Shown here: piece by piece, positions 27,301 to 35,754 of the stretch
How the letters are laid out: every line of letters begins with the position of its first letter
Numbering within the stretch: position 1 is the first letter of the stretch
Assembly (NCBI GenBank): GCA_028752905.1
Contig: JAQNBH010000002.1
Location: 29,123,932-29,187,931 of the forward strand
Origin: Cladorhizidae sp. MBARI D1340-BT2
Taxonomy: Eukaryota > Porifera > Demospongiae > Poecilosclerida > Cladorhizidae
Reading direction: 5' to 3'
DNA: 64,000 bases
The notes under the pieces: generated by a model
Seen by the model: the letters and a program-made list of their open reading frames with translations, nothing else
Databases searched by the model: none
Told to the model about the DNA's origin: nothing
Position numbers and translations under genes: made by a program

Positions 27301-29317
27301 TTCAGTTAAAGGACTGAGTGTAAAGCTTCCAAAAAGTGATGCGGATGTGGTTATGTAAGTACATTGACCTTGCTAGAAATGAGATTCACGATCTCTGAAC
27401 TAACCTTGACACAATTTGGAATGATTGGTACAGGGAAGCAGAAGTTATAGCGAGGAGTGTTGGGAGTGAATTAAAAGTACAGAGAATAACCACACACCAG
27501 CAACACCGCCTTAATACACCTTCTGAAAACATCAGTCAATACTTCAAAAGAACTATTTGTATCCCATTTATTGACAACTTTTCTAAGCAGTTGGATGAAA
27601 GATTTTCAACAGACAATTGCACTATACAGTCACTTTTGTCTCTTGTTCCAAAAGTAGTGGTCAGTCTCAATGATGGTGGTATGGATCGGATCTGCTAGTG
27701 GAAAAGCTACTTTTCTGGGAAAAACACTTTTCTTCTTCAATTTCACTAAGGAATGAACTAGTTCGTTGGAAGAGATATTGGGAATAGGAAGAGAACAGAG
27801 ATAACTTACCTGGCAATCGAATTAATGCACTGATGTGTGCTGATCTGATATATTTCAGATTTGAGTGAGCTTGTTCTTGATGTACATCTCCAATCGGATC
27901 ATGTGAGGCAGAGAGATCTTTCTCAGTAGTAAGATACCTCAAGACACATTTACGTTCTACTATGAGTGAAGAAAGGCTTGCAAGCCTAGCACTGATGGCT
28001 GTGCATTATGATGCCTGTAAACAATTAGAAACTGAAACTATTGTTCAGCGTTTTATTCAGGCTCATCCACGAAGAATGTTCTGTAACTCAATATTATTTG
28101 ACTAATTGTCACTTGTATTATTGTCTTATTGTAATACTATGAATGTTGGTCACTGAAACTATGTCAGCTTTTTTTTTATCACAATAATTGTTACACTTGT
28201 TTGACTTATATATATACTAGTGTTACTTTTATTGTCAGTTACCACATGTATTATTATTGTTATGAAAACTTGTCACTGAAACTATACAAGTGATACTATT
28301 ACCATAAACATAAGCAGTCACGTGATAATCCTATACTAGATCGACTTTTAAAGAGATAACAGGAGGGAGGAAGAAGTGGGGGTTTTCCCCATAGACTTTG
28401 AACTTACAAAATATTGGTCTTCCACTTACAAGCAACTTAATAACAGGCCTTGTGTTTTTGTTGGAGCACCTGGTACAATGAAAATCTTAGAATTTTGGTT
28501 AGTAGCTATATACTTATATTAGATGCCTATGATGTTATCTGAAAATAAACACAATAATTGAAAAAATTGATTCCAGAAAAATTATAAAAAATAAATGTCT
28601 TGAAACACTAATTGTAATATACAAATGTTTAAAAAGAGAATGTCCAATAACAAAACAGTAGTTGATGCTTTTAATATTTAAAAATGCTATATATATAGCC
28701 TTTACTAAATCTATATACAAATGAGGTAAATTACAAATTTCACTAAACGCTCCAGCCCTAATGTCCAAGAATAACCTACCCCCCCCCCCCCCCCCCCCCT
28801 TACTGATACTCTAGATCTGCCCGTGTTTTATTTATGCTACCAGGTATAAATATTTATGAATAACCTTTCATTTACACACTACCATTTTTGCAGATAATGA
28901 CATCGGATTGCAGAGTCTATCTATAATAATCATATAAAACTTAGCTATACTCATCAGACACCTCTATGTATATGGCATAGGTATATACACGAGCTATTTA
29001 CCCGATGAATATTCTGATGGTAGTTTAGTAAGCACAGTAGTCAGTCCAACAGTAGTCAGTCCAGCTGCTGCATTGCGCTTTTGCGTAGCAAACTTGACCT
29101 TACGCGCTTGGTCTTCGCCAGCATCTGGTGACACAGCAGAAGGAGAAAAAAGCCGACGGCGACAAAGCTTTTCATGTTTTTTAAACAGGTGAACTCCAAG
29201 TCTGTATACATGAGATGGTGTGAAATCTCTTTGGTAGTATCTACGAATTTGCTCCTTTGAAGGAAGGTGTTCAATGGCATGAGAGAAGTCGGCCGCCTTC
29301 GTCTCACTTCTATCCAT
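9166..29317 (-). CDS. Split gene of unknown function (at least 8 exons, minus strand)
   Basis: Exons I can place, in order of transcription: 29317-29002, 23226-23033, 16953-16906, 16838-16791, 16416-16248, 11373-11162, 9529-9458 and 9388-9166. The phases join as exon 1 to exon 2 (1), exon 2 and both 48-nt exons (0), 16248 to 11373 (1), and 9458 to 9388 (2). The junction 11162 to 9529 does not fit (0 against 2), so one exon is probably missing there. The ATG at 29317 has a good context (CACAATGG). The product would be about 430 residues: basic, rich in charged helices and low in hydrophobic stretches, with no signal peptide or membrane segment. I do not recognise the family. Introns hold large satellites and transposons, with the piggyBac and hAT copies on the opposite strand. 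Splice sites were read by eye. Confidence 0.6.
9458..9529 (-). CDS. Short exon of the split gene
   Basis: Acceptor CACTAAGCAG (an alternative lies 15 nt further in) and donor GTATAT bound about 72 nt encoding YTLFRLYLLPDLHYGDLLKS and RHLG. It leaves in phase 2, and the next exon at 9388 supplies the single completing base. The upstream acceptor choice is uncertain. Confidence 0.4.
9530..11161. other. Intron-like stretch
   Basis: AT-rich, largely unique sequence between two exons of the split gene. The missing exon of that gene (phase 0 in, phase 2 out) should lie here. A short splice-bounded piece at about 9831-9876 (minus) is a candidate but its phase does not fit. A (TG)n microsatellite sits at about 10938-11022. 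Confidence 0.45.
10938..11022. repeat. (TG)n microsatellite, imperfect
   Basis: Runs of TG are interrupted by CCTG and CATGCATA pieces. This is a simple dinucleotide repeat inside an intron of the split gene. Confidence 0.85.
11162..11373 (-). CDS. Probable Ser/Pro-rich exon of the split gene
   Basis: It is 212 nt bounded by CCTTCAG and a GTGCGT donor. Joined in phase 1 after the exon at 16248, it encodes about 70 residues with a disordered look (LPSDKPDSELVVGQMPSSLP, then Ser/Thr-rich, then RGRRKRGAE, a possible basic nuclear signal). A plus-strand open frame covering the same bases is treated as its shadow. The donor is not a consensus one and the next junction is out of phase, so the 3' boundary is uncertain. 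Confidence 0.45.
11455..11790. repeat. 47-bp minisatellite, about 7 copies
   Basis: The unit contains CAATCCAGGCTCACATACAG followed by GTAGTCATAGAAACC and ATACTGATATGG, with 47-bp spacing and few substitutions. The last unit is truncated. It lies in an intron of the split gene. Confidence 0.92.
11791..13477. other. Intron-like stretch without clear gene
   Basis: Unique AT-rich sequence. Overlapping open frames on both strands at 13005-13352 are mutually exclusive, have no recognised domain and cannot be placed in the split gene with confidence. I see nothing else in it. Confidence 0.45.
13478..13990. repeat. Inverted pair of the ~270-bp 'CATTAGGCGCTAAAA' repeat
   Basis: A forward arm at 13478-13748 (ATAGATTCCACACACC, GTCTCTCTGTGTGC-like core, ending GTTTTCATTAGGTGCTAAAA) meets a reverse arm from about 13755. 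The axis lies between GTTTTCATTAGGT and ACCTAATGAAAAC. Relatives occur at 47850-48245 and 60185-60455. There is no coding capacity; it is a likely MITE or other palindromic repeat. Confidence 0.7.
13905..14205. repeat. 96-bp tandem triplication
   Basis: The segment beginning GCACACAGAGGGACC recurs at about 13912, 14008 and 14104, 96 bp apart, with near-identical AT-rich bodies (TTCATATATATAGTGAAG). It is the outer part of the reverse arm of the palindromic repeat, amplified three times. Confidence 0.88.
14206..14867. other. Intron-like stretch, nothing recognised
   Basis: AT-rich unique sequence between the 96-bp triplication and the next fold-back element, with no open frame of note. Confidence 0.5.
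14868..15055. mobile_element. Fold-back element, full-length-like copy
   Basis: It starts with CTCAGTTGACATAATAACAT and continues through ATCAACTTGTAATT into the stem GACTAGATGCTCTAGCC, a short loop, then GGCTAGAGCATCTAGTC, GAAACGTCGAGAG and TTTCAAGTTGAT. The core stem is 17 bp and perfect. The outer arms are also inverted repeats, giving an almost wholly palindromic element of about 190-230 bp without coding capacity. Confidence 0.78.
15250..16016. repeat. Array of mixed 12- and 13-bp units
   Basis: The array is built from AGACATATATAG (12 bp) and the same with a leading C (13 bp) in irregular order, plus some shortened units lacking TATA. Open frames rich in Y, I, C and S on the minus strand follow from this repeat and are not genes. 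It lies in an intron of the split gene. Confidence 0.93.
16248..16416 (-). CDS. Exon with cassette copy 3 and C-terminal extension
   Basis: It is 169 nt from a CGCAG acceptor to a GTATAC donor. The first 16 codons (EEQVHVTDLAVRDSKF) match the two 48-nt exons. At the position of their GTGAGT donor this exon has GTGAGC, read through as Val-Ser. It then continues for 40 codons with a helical segment (NLEELDRLIAYCKQRGVHI). It ends in phase 1, which fits the exon at 11373. Confidence 0.65.
16463..16775. mobile_element. Fold-back element, compound copy
   Basis: A left arm (CTCTCAGTTGACATAAC, CAATCAACTTGAATTTTAC) is followed by two partly duplicated, diverged stem halves (GATCCTCTAGCCTCATCA). A good stem comes next (GACTAGATGCTCTAGCC and GGCTAGAGCATCTAGTC) and then the right arm TTCAAGTTGATTTTTGAGAAGG. 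It sits in the intron between cassette exons 2 and 3 of the split gene. Confidence 0.75.
16791..16838 (-). CDS. 48-nt cassette exon, copy 2
   Basis: Acceptor TTTTTTCTCAG and donor GTGAGT bound 48 nt, phase 0 to 0, encoding GNQMQATDLVVRDNKF. It shares the T-D-L-x-V-R-D-x-x-F core with copies 1 and 3. Only 67 bp of intron separates it from copy 1. A compound fold-back element lies in the intron between this exon and copy 3. Confidence 0.65.
16906..16953 (-). CDS. 48-nt cassette exon, copy 1
   Basis: Acceptor TTTCTTAG and donor GTGAGT bound exactly 48 nt, phase 0 to phase 0, encoding KHQAHSTDLAVRDSTF. It is homologous to the next exon and to the start of the exon at 16416. Because both phases are 0, skipping or including it would keep the reading frame. 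Confidence 0.65.
16954..18535. other. Intron-like stretch without recognised content
   Basis: Mostly unique AT-rich sequence upstream (in transcription order) of the cassette exons. A poly-G run lies near 18362-18370. No further copy of the 48-nt cassette exon was seen here. Confidence 0.5.
18540..19500. repeat. 26-bp minisatellite (about 32 copies) inside a fold-back element
   Basis: The left arm of the fold-back family (18540-18612, with CTTTCAGTTGGCATTG and the start of the stem) leads directly into about 32 copies of a 26-bp unit, GGATATGCTC(T/A)AGCC plus TTCATCAGGAA, spaced 26 bp at 18612-19440. The right arm follows (GAAGGCCAGAGCATCTAG, CAAAACGTCATG). The unit equals the end of the element's own left stem, so the array grew from it. 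Confidence 0.9.
19548..19722. mobile_element. Fold-back element, full-length-like copy
   Basis: AATCACCTTCTCAATAATCA, TTTACTCGACGTTTCGACTA and ATGCTCTAGCCTTCATC are followed by the inverse arms GTTGAAACGTCGAATGAAT and TGATTATTAGGTGATTTTAA, ending ATTATGTCAACTGAGAGTTC. The two halves are inverted repeats of each other over nearly the whole element; the loop is partly deleted. Confidence 0.78.
19723..21861. other. Intron-like stretch, nothing recognised
   Basis: Unique AT-rich sequence with small AT microsatellites (19820-19865, about 21361-21380). No domain, splice-bounded exon or TE protein was seen. Confidence 0.5.
21862..22515 (+). pseudogene. piggyBac transposase remnant lacking the catalytic core
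   Basis: Exon A (21862-22096) encodes an acidic N-terminus (EDLGLSEEETSDEEGEG) and ends at a GTAAGT donor. Exon B, from about 22219, continues in phase with the C-terminal piggyBac region: LARELVGTF, then GHWPQHAVKRCVVCSAIGRK and HCRHCKVFLCVTEERNCF. That is the Cys-rich ring/ribbon (C-x2-C, C-x2-C, LCV...NCF) typical of PGBD proteins. The frame stops by a TAG just after NCFYS, near the family's natural end. The whole Asp-containing catalytic core expected between the two parts is absent. It lies on the opposite strand inside an intron of the split gene. It could be an internally deleted transposon or a small derived gene. Confidence 0.7.
22516..23032. other. Intron-like stretch
   Basis: AT-rich sequence, possibly the remaining tail of the piggyBac copy. 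A TTAA-flanked terminal repeat pair could not be identified. Nothing else seen. Confidence 0.4.
23033..23226 (-). CDS. Second recognised exon of the split gene
   Basis: It is bounded by a pyrimidine-rich acceptor (TTGCCTCTACATTGTGCAG) and a GTGAGT donor. Its 194 nt encode a charged, probably helical segment containing SRLRYTAFRAQRVAMRKEL and GFTKEWLQSKQRTPLEE. It enters in phase 1 and leaves in phase 0, matching exons 1 and 3. The family is not recognised. Confidence 0.6.
23385..23695. repeat. 18-bp minisatellite, diverged, about 17 copies
   Basis: Units of the form AACTCAATGTTAAGCACC vary at several positions and in length (15-23 bp). On the minus strand they read as a low-complexity NIELVL repeat. 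The array is intronic in the split gene and not considered coding. Confidence 0.88.
23700..25390. other. Intron-like stretch, nothing recognised
   Basis: Unique sequence with a poly-C/CA tract at about 24000-24022. Open frames at 23700-23955 (minus) lack convincing splice sites. No gene assigned. Confidence 0.45.
25391..28825 (+). mobile_element. hAT transposon copy, decayed
   Basis: The plausible terminal repeats are CAGGGGCAGAT at 25391 and ATCTGCCCGTG at 28815-28825, next to C-rich tracts of the kind seen at other hAT ends here. Between them lies a transposase pseudogene in the plus orientation. No convincing 8-bp target duplication was found (flanks GTGTTAAT and TTTTATTT), so the exact ends are uncertain. 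It is inserted in the first intron of the minus-strand split gene. Confidence 0.65.
25649..28105 (+). pseudogene. hAT transposase pseudogene (TTF finger/DUF4371 type)
   Basis: The N-terminus carries two copies of KRLxQCSxSSxG. Then follow the zinc-finger-associated segment (KLPLMFQKSWLKEFEWLSF), the DUF4371-like part (HGDFQYHQDALHAAKLF, GNRGNFLALLEYVAKYDPII, YYIVMADEVTE), a central part (HCHSHVLNLAVAKSC, KGLCKTRW) and a clean C-terminal dimerisation segment at 27905-28105 (EAERSFSVVRYLKTHLRST, MSEERLASLALMAVH, ending in TAA). Stops and frameshifts between these blocks make it inactive. Blocks and order match hAT transposases of the ZMYM/TTF-finger kind. Confidence 0.85.
28826..29001. other. 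Intron-like stretch
   Basis: A short AT-rich piece between the hAT end and the donor of the first exon of the split gene. Nothing else seen. Confidence 0.4.
29002..29317 (-). CDS. First coding exon of the split gene
   Basis: It opens with ATG and encodes 105 complete codons plus one base. The content is non-repetitive and protein-like: MDRSETKAADFSHAIEHLP, then a tract rich in Arg, Lys and Tyr including FTPSHVYRLGVHLFKKHEK, then a basic stretch. It ends at a GTAAAT donor (28996-29001). The split codon G|AT joins in frame to the exon at 23226. The frame would stop immediately inside the intron (TAG), which supports splicing here. Confidence 0.6.
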
Positions 29318-29892
29318 TGTGGGTTGTAGTCATAGTGACGCACCTTGACCTTTACTCCCTACCTTTTTTCAATCCACACCGCGTCTGTCGGCTGGTGGGA
29401 CTACCTCTAACTCGAATAGCTATTGGAAACTGAGATTCAGTCTTTGCCTGAAAAAAACATGATCACACCTTATGATGACTCGAAGTTGAATTGCCTCACT
29501 GTATTGTCTTTATTTTTAAAAACGAAATATAGCAGAGTGCTTGTGATATGAATTACAATGCCGGCACAGTAAAATGAAGTTTGAACAGTTTTTAACTAAA
29601 AATAACAATATAAACCGAACCTTGTTTTTCTAGTGTAAGCTATATACAAGTGCAGCTAGTATTTCTGCATTGGGATTGGCATCTTCAAGTCCCCAGCCCC
29701 CAGTTTAATAGCTTGTTATTTTAAGCCTCAATATTATGCTACAAGTATTACCCATGCACAATTTTCTTATAGCCACAACTGTACTAACTGCCATTAATTA
29801 GGGACTGCTTATTCACCCCCCCCCCCATTAGACACACTATTCATCTTTAGCCATTGGCAGGTAGCTGCTATTAGCTAACAGCTAAATGTTTG
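29318..29892. other. Upstream region of the split gene
   Basis: This stretch should hold the 5' UTR and promoter of the minus-strand gene, but no motif can be named with confidence. A poly-C run lies at about 29816-29826. Confidence 0.4.
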
Positions 29893-30164
29893 TTAAGGGG
29901 GTAGACCACACCTAAAAACCATGTGACCACTTTAAAGTACCATTTATTTACACACGTTCATGCTATATATGGTTGGCAATGCAATATGCTTGCTGGTATA
30001 TTGCGTTTTGTCATACATTTTTTTAACTGTAGGTTGGGATGTGAAGTGAAATCACCTCTCTAGCAGTTCCCAGTATAATTATTATAGATCTCAAAGGCAA
30101 TCTTCAAGGTTTAGTTAATATGGTACCATGTTTTGAAGTGTGTTGATTGGCAGGGCAAGGCATT

Positions 30165-30262
30165 CATAGATTGTGCAGCACAATCTATAGATTGGCATCC
30201 AATCTATGAATTCATAATTGTGCTATAGATTGGGCAGATTCATAGATTGGATGGAATGCCTA
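30165..30262. repeat. Cluster of short palindromes
   Basis: ATAGATTGTGC is followed after one base by GCACAATCTAT, a perfect 11-bp hairpin. Further copies of ATAGATTGG and CCAATCTATGAATTC follow in both orientations. Extruded hairpins are possible; no gene is seen. Confidence 0.75.
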
Positions 30263-30403
30263 CAACTGAAAAGTGGCTAATGATTCCAGATCATATATAT
30301 ATACTTCAGCTACATATATAAAACAATAAAACAGCAGTCAGCCACCCAGTTTGTCTAATAATGTTTAATAATAATAATTATTATTATGCATGTATTCTAT
30401 ATC

Positions 30404-31199
<796 letters not shown>

Positions 31200-31235
31200 G
31201 ACGTTTCGACTAGACACTCTAGCCTTCATCAGAAG
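31200..31235. mobile_element. Fold-back element arm fused to the (TAA)n tract
   Basis: GACGTTTCGACTAGACACTC followed by TAGCCTTCATCAG begins at the last TAA. Only one arm is present. The junction is abrupt, as if the TAA tract had grown from, or been inserted into, the loop of the element. Confidence 0.7.
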
Positions 31236-31259
31236 AACAGCACAAGAGCTAGTCCCAGA

Positions 31260-31950
31260 ATCCAGACACTTGGTGCACAATTTGAAATGCTAGTCTCAAC
31301 TGCTGCACAAAGCTTGGGGTATTTAGTACTAGTATTTACATTGCTCCAATAGTCACTGAGGCTTGTACTTTTGAACAATGATTTAGCATCGACTTCCACA
31401 CACATATCAGCGAGCTCATCTTGTAAATGAAATTCAGTGTCTGCATTTTCTACAAATGGTGTAATAATCCAGTCAGGTACGGGTCCTCGAAATGTACTTT
31501 AAAGTCTTCCCCTCATTTTTCTAGGTGATTCATATATATCTCCAGGTCTGAGAAATGATATTATCTTCTCTTTCATCTAGTTGCCGTAAGTTTGAAAAAT
31601 ACTTATAATCTCTACGGGCCAATGAAGATTTAATTTTAGCTTGGAAGCCTATTAGGATTGTTCGGGCTTGAACATCTTTACCCTGCAGACGTTTCTGTAT
31701 TTCATTAAATTTTGAATGTAGGTCTGCCAAATAGAGCAGATGGCTCTTACACTTTTTAAACTTGTCACATAGTGATGGGTCCACATCTTAAGAAATTCCA
31801 CAGTTGCGTCTTACAAGTCAGCAAGACTTTGCAAACAATCACGTCTTGACAACCATCTTACCTGCTTGTGCAAAACCAGTTGATTCAAAGTTTCATCATT
31901 TGTTTCACACAATATTGCAAACAGGCATGACTTAGACCCCCATAGACAGA
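31260..31950 (-). pseudogene. hAT transposase fragment (ZBED/SCAND3-like type)
   Basis: Minus-strand pieces read VRWLSRRDCLQSLADL, then CKSHLLYLADLHSKFNEIQK, RLQGKDVQ and FQAKIKSSLARRD. These match the central region of hAT-derived proteins of the ZBED5/FAM200 kind in order (RWLSR, LAYLADIFxKLNELNxxLQGK). The reading is interrupted by several frame changes and both ends are missing. Confidence 0.6.
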
Positions 31951-32860
31951 TTTATTTTTTATCGACTGAGATATCGGCCCAAATATTTTTTAACTAAAAT
32001 CATAATTATTTATATCATATTTAGCAATTAACTTAACAATTTAACTTATAAAAAAAATCACAAGCAAGCAAAGCATGAAAAATATTGCGCTCTAACATAC
32101 ATATAACTACGTTTGTTTTCCTACTCGGTCGAGTTAAATCATGTGTAAAACCACAGCAATACAAGTGGATTTTTTTTTAATTCAAGCCAAAATTCACTGA
32201 TGGTGGGAAACCTGTACAAAAGAATATTTACGCCAAAAAATAAAATATTTTTAAACTTCAAAATTAAATTAATGATTAACGGATTAATGTTTCGGTGGCC
32301 AGCTTTGATCATTAGCTAACAACCCACTTTTGTGCTCATCGACCACCCTTTCGACCCTTAGGCATTTTTTAACATTATGTCTAGTAGTACAATGCAGTAG
32401 GTATAGCTACAGATGAAGTTTGTAGCTATAGCTTTCTCGCAGCTATCTCAAGTGCTCCATTGTATATTATCATGCTATAGTGTTCCTTAAGGGGCAATTT
32501 TTTAGCGGTAATCAAATACGGCACGTTGCCATTCAACAACCACTTTAGTTATTGCAATATAAAATCACTCCAATCACAGCTGTTAGCTTTGACAAGCCAC
32601 AAACCAATTTACAGCTTTTGATTCTTTAAAATGAGTAGTGGGGGTCTGCCAAGAGAAGGAGGGTCCCTGTTTCTGCATTTCTGCATGCATCTTCTGACAA
32701 AACATGCCTCTAGAGATATTTTATATATCATTGGAAAGCACATAGAACAAGCAACAATTTGAGCATAACATTATCTACACAAAGCAATTATTAAAAGAGT
32801 TATATGCAGTCAAAGTCAACAGACGTTTTTTTACCAGTTTTCACTGAACTACCCCCTTAA

Positions 32861-33719
32861 GGGGGTCCATTACCCCAAAAAAACACAACAAAAAAAACAC
32901 AACTTCTCTCTGCTTCAGAATTTTTATTTGAAATCTTGTATGATGTGTACCTATACACAGACCTACCTTCTGGTGCTGTGCCAACTACCCAGCTACAACT
33001 GATCCGGACTTAGTGAACATTTATGATTTCACGAGGACGGTCATATTTGGAGACAAATTTACTTTGGGATTTCACAACTTACCACAGGGGAAATTACAAA
33101 GTATGAAACACAATATAACATTGAGTTTTTTTTAAATAGTGTGATCATGGACTTTAAAAACTATTGCAATATCTTGGTAGCATTTTCATTGTTTTTTTGT
33201 ACCTGTTGACATCACACTTGCTTGAAATTAAAAACAGAGAATGTCATCTTGTAGCTCTCATTGAGAGGAAACAGAATCTATATAATTTTTTCTGGTTACT
33301 CAAAAAAACACACCTTTTTCGGGACAGGCATTTTAAGGACTAGTAGAGTATTTCAATGGTTGAACTGACCATACCATTAAAAAAAAAACCAAAAGTGGTA
33401 TACATATACATGCTATATAGAAAAATCAAGAATAGGGAGGGGAAGTTTGGTCTGTCCTATATAGGCCACTTCCTAGGGGGATGACCAGAATCACTGGTTT
33501 GCTTCCCTTGTCGGTCTCCGCGGCCATTGAAACTCACTATTACGTGAAGCATCTTCATCGCAAATTGGGAGTACTCAAGTTAGTATAAGTCCAGAATGGA
33601 GCATCCAAATATTCTCCAGTTTGGAAGGCAGCTTCTTGCATGTACTGTCATCATAATATTTTGGGGGGAAAACCAAAAAAAACAAAAAAAAGTTTTTTTT
33701 GGGTATATAGTGGACCCCC
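32861..33719. mobile_element. Non-autonomous Kolobok-type element (TTAA)
   Basis: It is flanked by TTAA at 32857-32860 and 33720-33723. The ends are GGGGGTCCATTACCCC... and the inverse of GGGGGTCCACTATATACCC, followed on both sides by A-rich runs. The internal sequence from about 32900 (TGTATGATGTGTACCTATAC, ACCTTCTGGTGCTGTG, GGTCATATTTGGAG) is clearly related to 44800-45000 in the transposase-bearing element at 44725-46685. No transposase reading was seen, so it is probably a deletion derivative mobilised in trans. Confidence 0.72.
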
Positions 33720-33723
33720 TTAA

Positions 33724-34247
33724 GCTCCTAGGCAATCTTCAAGGTTCAGTTGGCATACTTTTATAGCACTTCTTCCCTTGTTGAAACATCGACAGATGAT
33801 TTACCTGAGCCTAAATATGGTGACATGTGATAAAAATGTGATAAAAACATAGCTCATTGTTACTACAAGTTTTGGATTTTCAATTTATTTTTATTTTTAT
33901 TAAAACCTATAACAAAACAATAGTTATCGAACTATTTCAGTGTGACCCCTGACCCCACCACAGTAGTCGTCCTCGAATAATATTTGCAGTTCAATCTGAT
34001 TTACATATGCAGATATATTTTAATAGCTTAGAGTTGAGAACGTCAGGTGGATGGTTGCAAAATTCACTTCCCAAAGCAGGGAGAGGTCTCAGCTGAAGCC
34101 GCAACACAAAATGCTGAGCTCAATTTCAAGCTGGGAAGTCAAGAATGTCGGGATTCTAGTGAAACTTTCTCAAACTAATGATGAAGATGAAGAACTGGAA
34201 ATGAATGAAATACTAGTTTATAATTCCTGTTAGCCTGTTAAGACAAC
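33724..34247. other. Spacer between elements
   Basis: Unique AT-rich sequence. The open frame at 34051-34233 has no recognised content. I see no gene. Confidence 0.45.
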
Positions 34248-35490
34248 ACATACACAGCACAGTGTGACACTATATAACACTAATATAACAGTCTATATTA
34301 TCAACAGTACTTAATAGTATAAGAGCAGCTAACAATGTCCATCTGTTGGAAAGTGGAGGAGCTCATCGGCTCGTCGTACAAACAGCTCCTTTCTCCTCTG
34401 CCACCACTTCCCTGCCCAATACATAATACACTATCCCACTTACCCTATCATTGCATCACTTACTACCTCCACACCTTTCCCCAACACCTATGCCACCTTC
34501 CCATCCTCCCCCACTTATCCAGCCACTGTCCAGCCGATATAATTCTGTGTATCTCATCCACCAGTACCAATGATACCTCTCAATAATTGTCCTCCACACC
34601 ATTAAGATGTGCCTCACATCTTTCCCAGTTCCACTATCACACATGATATACCACTCATCCCTAATTATTCCTCATTCTTATCCACTAACAAGCTGACACA
34701 GTCCTCAGTTTAAATTGCAACCACATACCTTTCTCCTTGGACCTAACATACCGCTCCACCTCTGCACCATTCGTTGCACAACTATTTTCACAAATCTGCT
34801 CTGTTCCAACATTCCAATATCTTACCAAAACAAGACCTTCATCTCTTCCCTCCTCTCCTCCAGCTTCTTCCACCCCATATCGCCACTCCTGCTATTGCAT
34901 TACTTGCCTTTAACAAGCTCCTATCCACTCTCATTTGTGCCAATCCCAAAATCTTGCAAGCATTACATCCTCCTGTCCACCACTCGGCGACATATTCCAT
35001 AGGCTCACTAGAAGCTCCCACAATCCTTCCTCTGACTACTTCCACCAAGCCATTCACTCTTGTCACCTTTCCACCCCACTCTTCTGCCTTCTTTGCCATC
35101 TTCTTGAACTGAACTTTACCCCTTAGCTTCCTATCAAACCATCTCCCAAGTACTCCAATTCTTCTACCTCATCCAGCATCTCGTCAACAATCCTCCAATT
35201 TACTCCTGCTTCCCTCTTCCTTACTACTACCATGATCTTGCTTTTCTTCATCTTCCACCTTAACATATCCAACTTTAACACATACAACTTAGCTTGCAGC
35301 TACACCCCCGACCTCCGAGTCCGCCAAAAGAATCTGCATACATAAGTATGACACACCAACATCCTTTCACCTTATCTTCTAGCACAACTCTCCCATGTGC
35401 AGAATCTATGGAGCTTAAATTGAGAACCACAATTTTTGGTAAAAACTTATATTGCCCCCCTCCCCAGCTGCTGGGCCAATGCATAGGATC
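34248..35490 (-). pseudogene. LINE fragment: reverse transcriptase C-terminus and 3' tail
   Basis: On the minus strand, ALMYADD-like LMYADS (35275-35484 block) is followed by VDRSLLKASNAIAGVAIWGG-like and GRIVGASSEPMEYVAEWWTG blocks, then VERYVRSKEKGMWLQFKLR and a degenerate CCHC tail (MCDSGTGKDVRHIL). The same blocks occur in the same order at 60612-63990, and the two 3' tails also align (CAGTGTGACACTATATAACA). The second catalytic Asp of YADD is Ser, and many frameshifts are present. Plus-strand open frames across this stretch are shadows. Confidence 0.75.
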
Positions 35491-35754
35491 AGCACCAGGA
35501 GAAACTCCAAGACAACTATTTCAGAGGCTATCCATCACTCTGTGGAAATGAAATGCCACCTTTTGGATTAGAAGATTGCTCACCCACTCAGTAGCTAGCT
35601 ATCTACCAGGTGATACAAACCACACCCTGGCTCATGCATCCAGCACATGAATCAGATGAGGCAAAAATACAATATAGCATCTAATAATAGAAAATCAATA
35701 CTGGTAAACAGGTATAATTTTTTTTAATTAAAACATAATATAATAATATTAATA

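Noticed and set aside
34715..35126. Several Pro/Ser/Leu-rich plus-strand open frames
   Set aside because: They are antisense to the LINE reverse transcriptase remnant, whose motifs are recognisable on the minus strand.
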